Shown here: piece by piece, positions 1 to 10,057 of the stretch
Layout of the letters: every line of letters begins with the position of its first letter
Position numbering within the stretch: position 1 is the first letter of the stretch
Source: RBG-16-49-21 sp040768125
Lineage (GTDB): Bacteria > Spirochaetota > UBA4802 > UBA5550
Assembly: GCA_040768125.1 (NCBI GenBank)
Contig: JAXGNG010000003.1
Coordinates: 493,081 to 557,080 of the forward strand
Direction: 5' to 3'
DNA length: 64,000 nt
Translations under genes and position numbers: made by a program
Notes under the pieces: generated by a model
What the model was told of the DNA's origin: nothing
Databases searched by the model: none
The model's input: only the letters and a program-made list of their open reading frames with translations

Positions 1-1
1 C

Positions 2-484
2 GACACCATGATTGAAGAACTGGTTAAAAGTTGGGAATTCTATACGACAATCGAAACTCCCCATCGTCTCGACTTGCCAGTACTTTCAATTCGGGAGAGA
101 CTGACGATGGAGTCAAACGACAACGCCAAGGTTCACATAGGCTTCGAGCTACCGATCTCCGACATGGGTGAAAACCCATTCGAGGTTTTCAAAAAATTTT
201 ATCGCATCTACCCACACTTCTCGAAGGTCGAGTTCTGATAAAGAAAAACGATTTGGGAATGGAATGGGATGCAAGAGTATAAGTGCCTGGCTTATTCCGT
301 CTTGGAGACAAGTGATTCTGATCGAAAAAGGTGATGGCAGGGAGTATCGTAGATTCCGCAGAGAGTGGGTGCCAGAGGGGGCAAGTCTGGTCTTACAAGA
401 GACCCTGAACGATTCGATTGTGTGTTCCACCACCTCATTGATGCCGATGCCTCAGAAATGCGTTCTATTGAGGTTCTTACCTAA
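2..484 (+). pseudogene. Frameshifted 3' end of a gene upstream of drmMI
   Basis: One frame is open from the window edge to a TGA-TAA pair at 236-241. Protein-like sequence then continues in pieces in different frames: about 233-290, then about 269-331, then about 320-405, and finally about 353-484 in the original frame. The last piece ends in FHHLIDADASEMRSIEVLT and its TAA overlaps the ATG of drmMI (TAATG), which is how an operon partner would end. No single frame covers the stretch. The simplest reading is the tail of an upstream gene carrying several indels, from decay or from sequence error. In class 1 DISARM that position is usually held by drmD, but the visible tail does not identify it. 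Confidence 0.35.
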
Positions 485-3400
485 TGAAACGATTAACCCT
501 TTCGCGACATACGGAGTGGCTTTCCCTAATTGAGTTGACCGGTCCTTTCCTCGCAGTACCAGTCTTGGAGAAGGCGTTTCCACAGGGTTTAGACATAATA
601 GAGATACCTAAACGGCAACGCCTCCGTGCGGCTTATGATGAATGGTGCGAGGCAGTCGAGAACGAAGACCCATTACTTCCCGAGCTCCACCGTGAATGGA
701 TTCGACTCGTATTTACGGAAATCCTCGAATATGATGGTTTGACCTTGAAGACGAATCCAGAGATCATAAAAACTTATTCAGTGACTTCCCCTGAACGAAG
801 CGATGCTTTCGTACCAGATTGGCTAATTACATCATCTTCCGACAGCAGACCTCGTTTGTTCATTTCCATCCAGCCTCCGGAAACCGATTTCTATCTAGTT
901 CACAAGAACGACAAATGGCCTGCATCTCTGATCGAACGTATGATGGCACTCTGCCGAGCACATGCCGTGCGATTGGGGGTGATCACTGACGGCGAACTGT
1001 GGATGTTGGTCAATGCACCTGTGGGCGGGGTGTCGAGCAACGCATCGTGGTACGCCCGCATTTGGTTCCAGGAGCCGATCACCCTCAAGGCTTTCAAATC
1101 CCTGTGGAGTGTGAGACGCCTTTTCGGTCCTTCGGAAGAGACCGTGGAGGCACTACTCGACAGCTCTATGGAATACCACGAAGAGATCACAGACACCCTA
1201 GGCGAGCAGGTCCGTCGTGCGGTAGAGGTTCTGGTCCAGTGTTTGGACAAGGCCGATGCGGATCGCAACAGGGATTTGCTCCGGGATGTCTTGCCAGCCG
1301 AGCTCTACGAAGCCGGGCTGACCGTCATGATGCGCCTTGTGTTTATTCTATGTGCCGAGGAGCGTGGACTCTTGCTCTCTGGGGATCCAGTCTACGACGA
1401 GAGTTATGCCGTGTCCACCCTGAGGGCACAGCTCGCCGAAGATGCAGATTGTCATGGTTCCGAGGTGCTCGATCGTCGGCATGACGCATGGGCCCGAGTG
1501 CTATCGGTGTTCAGGGCCGTCTATGGCGGGATCGAACACGAATCGCTGCGGATGCCCCCATTGGGAGGTTCATTGTTCGATCCGGATCGGTTTCCATTCC
1601 TGGAAGGTCGGCTCAAGGGGACGAACTGGCACGATTCGGATGCAATCCCTCTCCCGATAGACAACAGGACGGTTCTACTTCTGTTGAACTCGCTTCAATT
1701 GCTCGAACAACACGGGGGAGCCCTTTTACTTTCCTATAGGTCCCTAGACGTCGAGCAGATCGGCCATGTCTACGAAGGTCTTCTCGAATACACCGTCGTC
1801 CGTGTGCCATCCGTAACCATAGGACTGATAGGTTCCAAAAAGGCGAAGAACCCGAATCTCGCTCTTTCCGAGCTCGAATTGGCACGCATGGACGGCGAAG
1901 ATGCCCTCGTCGCCTTGGTGAAGGAAACCACCGAACGCAGCGAGTCGGCCATACGCAATGCTCTGTCGTGTGAAGTCGAAGATGCGATCTTCGGACTCCT
2001 GCATGCTGTATGCGGGGGCGACACGACACTTGCGGAGCGAATCCGTCCGTTTGCCAACCTTGTCCGTACCGACGCCTGGGGGGATCCCATAGTCTATCGC
2101 GACGGTGCTTTTATGGTCACCATCGGTTCAGACCGTAGGGAAACGGGCACGCATTATACGCCCAAATCACTCACTGAAAGTATCGTCGAGACGACATTGG
2201 AACCGGTCGTCTATGTCGGGCCGTCCGAAGGAAAGCCACGTGATGGGTGGAAACTGAAAACTCCTGCCGAGTTGCTTGACCTCAAGATCTGCGATCCCGC
2301 AATGGGGTCAGGAGCGTTCCTCGTACAAGCCTGCCGATGGCTCGCTGAACGACTGGTCGAGGCATGGGTCGCCGAGGAGGCAATGGGCAGGTTCGTCAAT
2401 GACGATGGTGAGGTTTTGCTGTTGGCCGGTGAATCCGATCCACTGCCTACCGATACTGACTATCGATTGCAAACCGCAAGACGTCTGATAGCCGAACGGT
2501 GTCTATATGGTGTGGACATCAATCCCCTTGCGGTCGAATTGGCCAAACTGTCAATATGGTTGGTGACCCTTGCGAAAGGAAGACCTTTCGGATTTCTTGA
2601 TCACAACCTGCGATGTGGCGACAGTTTGCTGGGTATTCACCGACTGGATCAACTTACGTTGTTCAAAATGAATCCGGACGACAGTCCCTGCCAGTTGAGT
2701 ATATTCGGCAAGAAGGTGGCAGGAACGGTCATCGAGGCGGAAGAAATCAGGAAGCGATTGCGATCTATCCCGATTCGGGATATGCGCGATATCGATACGA
2801 TGGCCCATTTAAATGCTGAAATCAGGAAGAAACTCGGATCCATGGAGCTGGTTGCTGATGCAATGATCGGCGAGGTTCTTCGAGCCAACGGTAAAATGCG
2901 TGCCATCGAATCGGCTTTGGATTTCCTCGAAGTACAGGTAGACGCTTTTCTAAAAGGCGATGTGGAGACGAGGGAAACAATTGCCAAAAAGGCGTGTGAA
3001 GCTTTATCAATTGGTTTGTCAGAGGGCATGCCCCCAAGAAAACCGTTTCATTGGCCTTTAGAATATCCAGAAATATTTGCATCAAATAATGGAGGATTCG
3101 ATGTCATATTATGCAATCCACCGTTTGGAGCTATCAATTATTCAAAAAAATCGATGAGTGACCAATATACAATCCTGATAGAATATTGGAATAATTTCTA
3201 TTTGTATCATTCAAAACGATTGAATTTCATGATGCTTTTTCTAGAAAGAATTCTATTCAACTTGTTAAACAAGACTAAACAGAGTTGTATTGGATTGATT
3301 TTAGATTTTAACTTTTTTGAGAAGATATATGAATTATTGCGGTTGAATATCAATGATAGATATGAATTCAAACATATAGTATTTAATTTGAAATCTTTTT

Positions 3401-4293
3401 CGAATGTCAATAGCGGTCAATTGATACTGATCCTTGGAGACAAAAAAAATCCTTCAAATGATTCAGAGGTTGTTGTCAGCCAAGGAAACCTGAACATTGA
3501 TCATTTTTCAGTAAAACAAAGCAATTTGTTCAAAAAGAGTGTTGAAAAAATAAATTATTATAATTTAAAATATCTCGATAAATATTCTCATTTGGAAAAT
3601 AATACTCTTTTTGAACCACTGGAGAATTTTGTTGAATGTACATATGGAGTTGAATTGGGTGGAAAATCGATAACACATCCTTTGTTTATCTTTAATGAAA
3701 GAGCAGGCGATGCTGACTATATTCCTATAATTGATCTGAATCAATTCGAAAATTTTTGTGATGTTAAATATCGATTTTATTTAAAATATGACATTGATTT
3801 GCAAAATAAAATCAACAAAAAGTATTCGAAATTGAATGTAGCATTGAGGAATAGATCGATTTGGGGAAATCCTCGCATTATATTGCGACAAAGTTCGAAA
3901 AGTCTGTGCGCAACAATCGATTACAACGAAAGTGTTACATTGTTGAACGCTTTCCATATTTACAAAAGAACACCTGACACAGTGGATTTATTGTATATAT
4001 TGGGTTTGTTGACTTCTGATATTATCAACGATTATTGTAGTTATTCAGGTATCAACAAAATAGAAAAAGGGAAATTTCCTCAAATTAGAATAGAGAGTCT
4101 AAAAAAAATTCCTATTAGAATTATTAGTCGAGGCACTCCCGAAGAAATTATCTATAAAATGATAATCGAAGATACTGCCAAGATATTAAATATAAAAAAA
4201 AATATTGTTCGATCTAGTAATGAATTAAAAGATGTTGAAGGATTGAAAAATGCTTTAAATTTTAATGTTGAAGAACTATATTCTCGAAAATAA
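484..4293 (+). CDS. drmMI: DrmMI-like N6-adenine DNA methyltransferase of DISARM
   Basis: A 1269-aa class I DNA methyltransferase. The SAM-binding motif DPAMGSGAF is near residue 604 and the adenine-methylase catalytic motif NPPFG near residue 878. A long N-terminal region precedes them and a target-recognition region of about 390 aa follows. Size and layout fit DrmMI, the self-marking methylase of class 1 DISARM, and drmA, drmB and drmC follow directly, which is the main reason for the name. The start is ATG overlapping the previous stop. From about base 3060 to the end the gene becomes very AT-rich (for example 9 G+C in the 60 bases 3541-3600, against 37 of 60 in 1381-1440), so the recognition end has a different origin or history from the catalytic part. 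Confidence 0.85.
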   Translation: MKRLTLSRHTEWLSLIELTGPFLAVPVLEKAFPQGLDIIEIPKRQRLRAAYDEWCEAVENEDPLLPELHREWIRLVFTEILEYDGLTLKTNPEIIKTYSVTSPERSDAFVPDWLITSSSDSRPRLFISIQPPETDFYLVHKNDKWPASLIERMMALCRAHAVRLGVITDGELWMLVNAPVGGVSSNASWYARIWFQEPITLKAFKSLWSVRRLFGPSEETVEALLDSSMEYHEEITDTLGEQVRRAVEVLVQCLDKADADRNRDLLRDVLPAELYEAGLTVMMRLVFILCAEERGLLLSGDPVYDESYAVSTLRAQLAEDADCHGSEVLDRRHDAWARVLSVFRAVYGGIEHESLRMPPLGGSLFDPDRFPFLEGRLKGTNWHDSDAIPLPIDNRTVLLLLNSLQLLEQHGGALLLSYRSLDVEQIGHVYEGLLEYTVVRVPSVTIGLIGSKKAKNPNLALSELELARMDGEDALVALVKETTERSESAIRNALSCEVEDAIFGLLHAVCGGDTTLAERIRPFANLVRTDAWGDPIVYRDGAFMVTIGSDRRETGTHYTPKSLTESIVETTLEPVVYVGPSEGKPRDGWKLKTPAELLDLKICDPAMGSGAFLVQACRWLAERLVEAWVAEEAMGRFVNDDGEVLLLAGESDPLPTDTDYRLQTARRLIAERCLYGVDINPLAVELAKLSIWLVTLAKGRPFGFLDHNLRCGDSLLGIHRLDQLTLFKMNPDDSPCQLSIFGKKVAGTVIEAEEIRKRLRSIPIRDMRDIDTMAHLNAEIRKKLGSMELVADAMIGEVLRANGKMRAIESALDFLEVQVDAFLKGDVETRETIAKKACEALSIGLSEGMPPRKPFHWPLEYPEIFASNNGGFDVILCNPPFGAINYSKKSMSDQYTILIEYWNNFYLYHSKRLNFMMLFLERILFNLLNKTKQSCIGLILDFNFFEKIYELLRLNINDRYEFKHIVFNLKSFSNVNSGQLILILGDKKNPSNDSEVVVSQGNLNIDHFSVKQSNLFKKSVEKINYYNLKYLDKYSHLENNTLFEPLENFVECTYGVELGGKSITHPLFIFNERAGDADYIPIIDLNQFENFCDVKYRFYLKYDIDLQNKINKKYSKLNVALRNRSIWGNPRIILRQSSKSLCATIDYNESVTLLNAFHIYKRTPDTVDLLYILGLLTSDIINDYCSYSGINKIEKGKFPQIRIESLKKIPIRIISRGTPEEIIYKMIIEDTAKILNIKKNIVRSSNELKDVEGLKNALNFNVEELYSRK

Positions 4294-4560
4294 TCGAATC
4301 CGAAGAAATCAGAATGGACTTCTCGATTCTATTGTGAATTTGATAATTTAAAATCAGGGTTATGATGATGGTTGTTGATAATAGTAGCGTCAGAAACGCA
4401 TGGGTGATTGATTTAAGAATGGATGCTAATTTGAATGGATTTCTGATCGAAATTCATGATGAATCGCAAGGTCTTGTCGGAATCCGAGATGGAGATGGTC
4501 TGATAATTGTAGATCAAATTGGTAATAATCATAATATAATATACTTTGCTCGTGTATACC
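3000..4560. other. AT-rich patch across the drmMI recognition domain and the drmA start
   Basis: Base composition drops sharply just before the NPPFG motif of drmMI and recovers about 200 bases into drmA. The patch therefore covers the whole C-terminal target-recognition part of the methylase, the 68-base gap and the N terminus of the helicase. Both frames stay open, so this is not decay. Replacement of a recognition-domain cassette by recombination would give this pattern. That is an inference from composition only. Confidence 0.6.
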
Positions 4561-7500
4561 GCGTAAGGCGTACCCATGATGGAATCGTGCTCCTTCTTGA
4601 TGGATTGATCCCTGTCACAAGTCCTCGACCTATCGATGATTTCGGTATGCAACCATCGACCGTGACAGTTTCACGTCTGGAATGGCCAAGCTTCGTATCG
4701 GCACTGAAGCTGGCCTGTGGCATTGACTTCTCTGCGTTTCCCGTTTTAGAAGGGAAAACTGCAGTGGAACAGAAATATATCAGGGACCTCCTGCAATGGG
4801 CGGTCGAAGATGACTTGCTTGGCCCCGCGGACGGTCCAGTCGAGGAAATCATAGGGATGAGTGTGCGGGATCGGTATCTAGTCGGCAAGCTAGCTCCACC
4901 AGATACACAATTGTCGGACGACCAAGTTGAGGATCTACCGGATGCAACCACCTCCGATTCCGAAACAAACGATCGTGAGGCAGATGCTTCGACGAGCAAC
5001 TCGTTGGTGCCCTCGTCTATCGGTTTTACCTTCTGCGTGGACGGATTGGCGGAATCCGTTGAGGTTCGTGCGAGTTGGGGAAGATACGAGCGAACGGAGA
5101 GTGAGCGTACGACCGACGAAGGGAAACCGCTCCGTTGCTGGAAAAGAATACCGTCGGGAGGCATGGCGACCATATCGTTCGATCGAAGAATCGTTACCCC
5201 TATAGTCATGGACAGCGCTTGTCCCGATGTGTCTGTCCAGGGAACTATCGGCGATTTGCTGCCGAACGGTTATCGACTAGTCACATTATTCCTGGTGAAC
5301 GATCAGACCAAGCCAGATGAAAACCAGGATCAGGCGTGGATTTTCCAGCCCGAACTGATTGTCCGAGACCCCCATGGACAATCCATCTTCAGAAAGAGAC
5401 CTTTTCAATCCGACATCGGTTGGGACGAGGAGCGAGAAGCGCTGGAGATGATATACCGGCGGAGGGTGGAATTCGCTGTCGGACATGGGGTTTCCGTCCA
5501 TGCCACACCTTCGTCTGACGATCCTGAAATGGCGATAGAGGTGCGAACCCGAGTACTTCCGCGTTACGAGGTCGCTGTCACCGAGACGCCCGGGACCTCT
5601 CTAGAGGACAGACCAGTCATGAAGCAACTTGTCTCGGATGGTTCTCTAGACATGCTACATCTCGCAGAAATGAATCGTGATGGTGTTGTCACCGTTCTTG
5701 ATGCGTTGGCGAACGATTATGCCGCATGGATCGAAGAACAGAGGGCTAGGATAGGAATCGACGTGCAGGGGTACGATTCTTCTGCGATGGCCGCCCTTGA
5801 AAGATGTGAATCCATTCTCGAAAGAATTCGAGAAGGGATTGGGGTTCTGAAATCGGACGACGCGACCTTCGAAGCGTTTCGTTTCGCCAACCGTTCGATG
5901 TCGTCGCAACGTGTACACAGTGTCTATTCACTCAAGGTGCGGCGAGGTGAAACCGTCGATCTTTCGAGCGTCGACGTTTCCGAAAACCGCTCGTGGAGAC
6001 CGTTCCAGTTGGCCTTCATCCTGCTGTCCATTCCTGCCCTGGCGAATCCAACTCATCGCGATCGGACAGAACCGGTGGAAGGCTATGCCGATCTTCTTTG
6101 GTTCCCGACTGGAGGTGGGAAGACCGAAGCCTACCTCGGAGTGGCCGCTTTCACAATGGCGATCCGTAGATTGCAGGGGCGCCTCGGAGGGTTCGACGGA
6201 AGCCGTGGTTTAGCGGTGATTATGCGCTACACGCTGCGTTTGCTCACTATCCAGCAGTTCCAGAGGGCCACTGCCTTGATGTGTGCCATGGAGGTATTGA
6301 GGAGGGCAGATACTGCGAAGTGGGGTACCACGCCCTTTACGATTGGACTCTGGGTGGGGCAGCGTGTGACACCAAACACCACCCAGGAAAGCCATGAAGC
6401 TATCGAGCGGGAAAGGGACGGGAAATACGGAACTGGTTCAACACCTGCACAACTCGTCTTCTGCCCTTGGTGCGGTGCAGAGATCATACCCGGGCGAGAC
6501 ATCAGGGTAGTACGCGAAATCGGTCGGACTTTCATCTACTGCGGAGACAAATATGGATCCTGCGAATTCGGGAAGGTAAAATCACCGGAACTCGGTCTAC
6601 CGGTGCTTGTGGTGGATGACGAGATATACAGACATCCGCCTTCCATGCTGATAGCTACGGTCGATAAGTTCGCTATGATGGCCTGGCGTGGTCAGGTGCG
6701 AACGCTGTTCGGAAGGGTCGATACGGAATGTCCTCGTCACGGTCTTCTGTGGCCCGGAGCAGATTGTGGCGGAACTCATCGGAAGAAAGGGTCTCTTCCC
6801 GCGACAACACCACGACAGGTGATGCCGATCCGCCCTCCGGATTTGATCATCCAGGATGAGTTCCATCTCATCAGCGGTCCTTTGGGTACCATGGTCGGTC
6901 TTTATGAAACGGCAGTGGACGAGCTTTCCGGATGGAACCTGGACGGTAAGACCGTGAGGCCCAAAATAATCGCGTCGACCGCAACTGTTCGCAAGGCGGA
7001 CGAACAAGTCAACAATGTCTTTCTTCGCCGCGTAGCTGTCTTTCCTCCGCATGGTATCGATGTGGAGGACAATTTCTTTTCAGTGCAGCGTTCGATCGAT
7101 TTGAAACCAGGACGTCAATACATTGGCATATGTTCGCCTGGCAGTTCTCGACCCGCCGTACTCATCCGGGTATACGTGGCGCTACTTACGGCCGCTCAAT
7201 TCCTGTTCGAAAGATTCGGGCAGGCTGCCGATCCGTATATGACCTTGGTAGGCTATTTCAATTCGCTACGCGAACTGGGCGGAATGCGTAGGCTCGCCGA
7301 AGACGATGTCCAGACCCGCTCCTATCGCGTCCAGATGAGCGACGTATCGCGACCAGGATTGAGTCAACGTTCCATTCGAAACGTCGACGAACTCACCTCT
7401 CGGGTTTCGAATAAGGATATACCAAGAAAGCTCAATCAACTTGAAGTCAAATTCAAGGAGACCTGGGCCAAAGGCGAGACTCGAGCCATCGATATTGTCC

Positions 7501-8210
7501 TCGCCACGAACATGCTTTCCGTCGGTGTCGATGTGAGCCGACTCGGCCTAATGGTCGTCAACGGGCAGCCAAAGAACACGGCGGAATATATCCAGGCGAC
7601 CAGTCGAGTTGGCCGTGTCTTTCCGGGACTGGTCTGTTCAGTGTTGACTTGGTCCCGTCCTCGCGACCTCTCGCACTATGAAACCTTCGAACACTACCAC
7701 GCGACTTTCTACAAACATGTGGAAGCTCAATCAGTTACGCCTTTTGCACCCCGGGCCTTGGACAGAGGCTTGATGGGTACGATTGTGAGCGTTGTGCGTC
7801 TAGTGAACGAACCTTTGAATCCTAACCTTGGAGCCCAGACACTGGACAACTCAGGGAGACCGGAGGCCTCGGCCGTGAGAAGAGTTGTTTCGGATCGTGC
7901 CTGGAAGGTGAAGGACAAGGCTGCCCGTTTGCATGCAGACACAATGGTCGCCGACCGCATCGATCGTTGGGTGAAGGAGGCAATAAAGGCAGGTCGTAGG
8001 CTCGGTTACGAGACCGAGTACGGTCAGGGAGACGTCGCAGCACTCTTGAAGAAACCAGGTGCGATGGCTTGGGACGAATTTACTGTGCCTTTTTCAATGA
8101 GGGAGGTCGAACCCGGTGTCCGGCTCGTCATGGACGTGGCCAGACTCACCGACCCTCCACCATGGCGTGCGAGGGAGAGAGGCACGGGAAGAGAGGGAGG
8201 TGAAGCATGA
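4362..8210 (+). CDS. drmA: DrmA-like DISARM superfamily 2 helicase
   Basis: A 1282-aa helicase. The Walker A motif PTGGGKTEAYL is near residue 583, the DExH-type motif IIQDEFHLI near residue 828, and the C-terminal helicase motif QATSRVGR near residue 1077. Between the ATPase motifs are cysteine pairs (CPWCGAEI, CGDKYGSC, CPRHG) that look zinc-binding. In DISARM, DrmA works with DrmB as the core complex that senses and blocks unmodified incoming phage DNA. Three consecutive ATG codons open the gene; with AGGG at 4356-4359 the third (4368) has the best spacing. The stop overlaps the drmB start (ATGA). The first 200 bases belong to an AT-rich patch unlike the rest of the gene. Confidence 0.85.
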   Translation: MMMVVDNSSVRNAWVIDLRMDANLNGFLIEIHDESQGLVGIRDGDGLIIVDQIGNNHNIIYFARVYRVRRTHDGIVLLLDGLIPVTSPRPIDDFGMQPSTVTVSRLEWPSFVSALKLACGIDFSAFPVLEGKTAVEQKYIRDLLQWAVEDDLLGPADGPVEEIIGMSVRDRYLVGKLAPPDTQLSDDQVEDLPDATTSDSETNDREADASTSNSLVPSSIGFTFCVDGLAESVEVRASWGRYERTESERTTDEGKPLRCWKRIPSGGMATISFDRRIVTPIVMDSACPDVSVQGTIGDLLPNGYRLVTLFLVNDQTKPDENQDQAWIFQPELIVRDPHGQSIFRKRPFQSDIGWDEEREALEMIYRRRVEFAVGHGVSVHATPSSDDPEMAIEVRTRVLPRYEVAVTETPGTSLEDRPVMKQLVSDGSLDMLHLAEMNRDGVVTVLDALANDYAAWIEEQRARIGIDVQGYDSSAMAALERCESILERIREGIGVLKSDDATFEAFRFANRSMSSQRVHSVYSLKVRRGETVDLSSVDVSENRSWRPFQLAFILLSIPALANPTHRDRTEPVEGYADLLWFPTGGGKTEAYLGVAAFTMAIRRLQGRLGGFDGSRGLAVIMRYTLRLLTIQQFQRATALMCAMEVLRRADTAKWGTTPFTIGLWVGQRVTPNTTQESHEAIERERDGKYGTGSTPAQLVFCPWCGAEIIPGRDIRVVREIGRTFIYCGDKYGSCEFGKVKSPELGLPVLVVDDEIYRHPPSMLIATVDKFAMMAWRGQVRTLFGRVDTECPRHGLLWPGADCGGTHRKKGSLPATTPRQVMPIRPPDLIIQDEFHLISGPLGTMVGLYETAVDELSGWNLDGKTVRPKIIASTATVRKADEQVNNVFLRRVAVFPPHGIDVEDNFFSVQRSIDLKPGRQYIGICSPGSSRPAVLIRVYVALLTAAQFLFERFGQAADPYMTLVGYFNSLRELGGMRRLAEDDVQTRSYRVQMSDVSRPGLSQRSIRNVDELTSRVSNKDIPRKLNQLEVKFKETWAKGETRAIDIVLATNMLSVGVDVSRLGLMVVNGQPKNTAEYIQATSRVGRVFPGLVCSVLTWSRPRDLSHYETFEHYHATFYKHVEAQSVTPFAPRALDRGLMGTIVSVVRLVNEPLNPNLGAQTLDNSGRPEASAVRRVVSDRAWKVKDKAARLHADTMVADRIDRWVKEAIKAGRRLGYETEYGQGDVAALLKKPGAMAWDEFTVPFSMREVEPGVRLVMDVARLTDPPPWRARERGTGREGGEA

Positions 8211-10057
8211 GTACATATCTCGTGGGGCAAGTTCGTCCGAGTCAGTTGCTCTGGACATATGGTCCTGGTGCGCTGGTCGATCTTCCGAATGTGTCAGTCG
8301 TGACGATGGGTCTGGATCGGTGGGATGTCAACCAATGCCAGCCGGTGGATGAAGCCAGATTGCTTGCGGCAGTACGCCGGGTACTTGGTCCACAGGTTGA
8401 ACGTCTACGCATCCCTCCTTTTCTACATGATGAAGGTGCAAGTCCTATGTCATCGGAGGGCAAGATCGGCGTGCCGGTGAGACCTTTTCCACGATGGTTG
8501 CGGTGTGTGAAATGTGGTTTGCTGGCAGAATACGACTCCGGCTTGTTCGATATCAAACCATATCCATTCAGGCCGGAACAGACACATTTTATACATACCA
8601 ACTGTGAAAAAGGAAGAAACGCAGATGCGGTCCCGGCCCGCTTTCTGTTGGCTTGCAGGAACGGACATCTCGACGATTTTCCTTGGCACTGGTTCGTTCA
8701 TGGTGGACCATCGGAATGCCGAGGCACGCTGCGTTTCTTCGAGCGTGGTGCATCGCTCCAGACGGAAAACCTCTGGGTAAAATGTGATGCGTGCGACTCT
8801 GCCCGATCGCTTGTTCACGCATTCGGTCGGGAAGCCCAGCAAAATCTTCCCGCCTGCCGAGGAAGACACCCGCATCTCGACACCTTCGATGCATCGTGTC
8901 AGGAATCTCCAAGAGCGGTCTTGCTAGGGGCCACGAACAGCTGGTTTCCTGTGTCTCTTTCGGTATTGGCTATACCTCTGGAACGCAATCAATTGAGCCA
9001 GCTTGTCCTCGACGGCTGGGAATACTTTACGGATGTGGCATCTGCAGATGAATTGAAAGTGGTGATCAAGACTCTGGTAAAGAGTGGAAGTCTTCCGGGC
9101 ATCGAACGTTTCGATATCGGAGACATATGGCGCTGTATACAGGAGCGGCAGGAAGGAAAGGGCGATGATACATATGTTACAGAGAATGACCTCAAGATTC
9201 CCGAATGGGAGGTTTTGATCGCACCAACACCTCCTACTGACTGGCCGCAATTCATGAGCAAAACGGAGCCCCCACCCGTTGTGTACATGGGGAAAATCGC
9301 AGGCGTGTTGCTTTTGGAACGCTTGAGGGAAGTGAATGCATTGATAGGTTACACCCGCGTAGAGGCTCCTGAAGAGACCAACGATCCGAACGAGCGGCCT
9401 CCGATGGCGGCATTGTCGCGTACACGTCCTGATTGGATTCCTGCTTGTGAGGTACATGGCGAAGGAATCTTCATCCGATTCAACGAGGAGGCTGTTCGGA
9501 GTTGGGAAGATAGACCTTCGGTCAAACGACGCAGTAAAATATTGGAAGCGGGACATAGAGGGTGGAGAAATGCTCGTGGGTTGGATCCCGAAGAGGGTTA
9601 CCCCGGAATTCGATACACAATGATCCACACGTTCGCTCATCTCCTGATCCGGGAGCTTGCATTGGAGTGCGGATACAACGCGGCCAGCATACGCGAACGC
9701 ATCTATGCGAACTCGGATCCCGATTCACCCATGGCAGGAGTCATCATCTACACGGCTGCTGCGGATTCCGATGGGACTCTCGGTGGGCTGGTTGAACTGG
9801 GGAAATCGGAGAAACTGGGCCGTCTTATCGGACAGGCTCTCGATCGTGCGTCCATATGTTCTTCCGATCCACTTTGTTCGGAGCATAATCCCAGCGTCGA
9901 TCGTTCCTTACACGTAGCTTCCTGCCACGCATGTACGTTCGTAGCCGAGACTTCTTGCGAACGGGGTAATCGTTATCTGGACAGGGCATTGCTCGTGAAT
10001 ACGTTCGAATGCATTGATGCCGCTTTTTTGCAACGGCAAGGTGGCGCAAATGAATGA
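8207..10057 (+). CDS. drmB: DrmB-like DUF1998 protein of DISARM
   Basis: A 616-aa protein of the DUF1998/DrmB type, the partner of the DrmA helicase. It has several cysteine clusters typical of zinc binding: LRCVKCG near residue 98, a cysteine/histidine-rich middle, and CHACTFVAETSC near residue 572. The conserved IHTFAHLLIRELA segment of DUF1998 lies near residue 474. The start ATG overlaps the drmA stop (ATGA) and has a good ribosome-binding site, GGGAGGTG, a few bases upstream, indicating translational coupling. Identity rests on this protein following a drmA-type helicase and preceding a drmC-type PLD protein. Confidence 0.83.
   Translation: MSTYLVGQVRPSQLLWTYGPGALVDLPNVSVVTMGLDRWDVNQCQPVDEARLLAAVRRVLGPQVERLRIPPFLHDEGASPMSSEGKIGVPVRPFPRWLRCVKCGLLAEYDSGLFDIKPYPFRPEQTHFIHTNCEKGRNADAVPARFLLACRNGHLDDFPWHWFVHGGPSECRGTLRFFERGASLQTENLWVKCDACDSARSLVHAFGREAQQNLPACRGRHPHLDTFDASCQESPRAVLLGATNSWFPVSLSVLAIPLERNQLSQLVLDGWEYFTDVASADELKVVIKTLVKSGSLPGIERFDIGDIWRCIQERQEGKGDDTYVTENDLKIPEWEVLIAPTPPTDWPQFMSKTEPPPVVYMGKIAGVLLLERLREVNALIGYTRVEAPEETNDPNERPPMAALSRTRPDWIPACEVHGEGIFIRFNEEAVRSWEDRPSVKRRSKILEAGHRGWRNARGLDPEEGYPGIRYTMIHTFAHLLIRELALECGYNAASIRERIYANSDPDSPMAGVIIYTAAADSDGTLGGLVELGKSEKLGRLIGQALDRASICSSDPLCSEHNPSVDRSLHVASCHACTFVAETSCERGNRYLDRALLVNTFECIDAAFLQRQGGANE

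Noticed and set aside
168..533. A 121-aa gene overlapping the drmMI start
   Set aside because: Its end runs into drmMI in another frame and it has no start signal; better explained as part of a frameshifted upstream gene.
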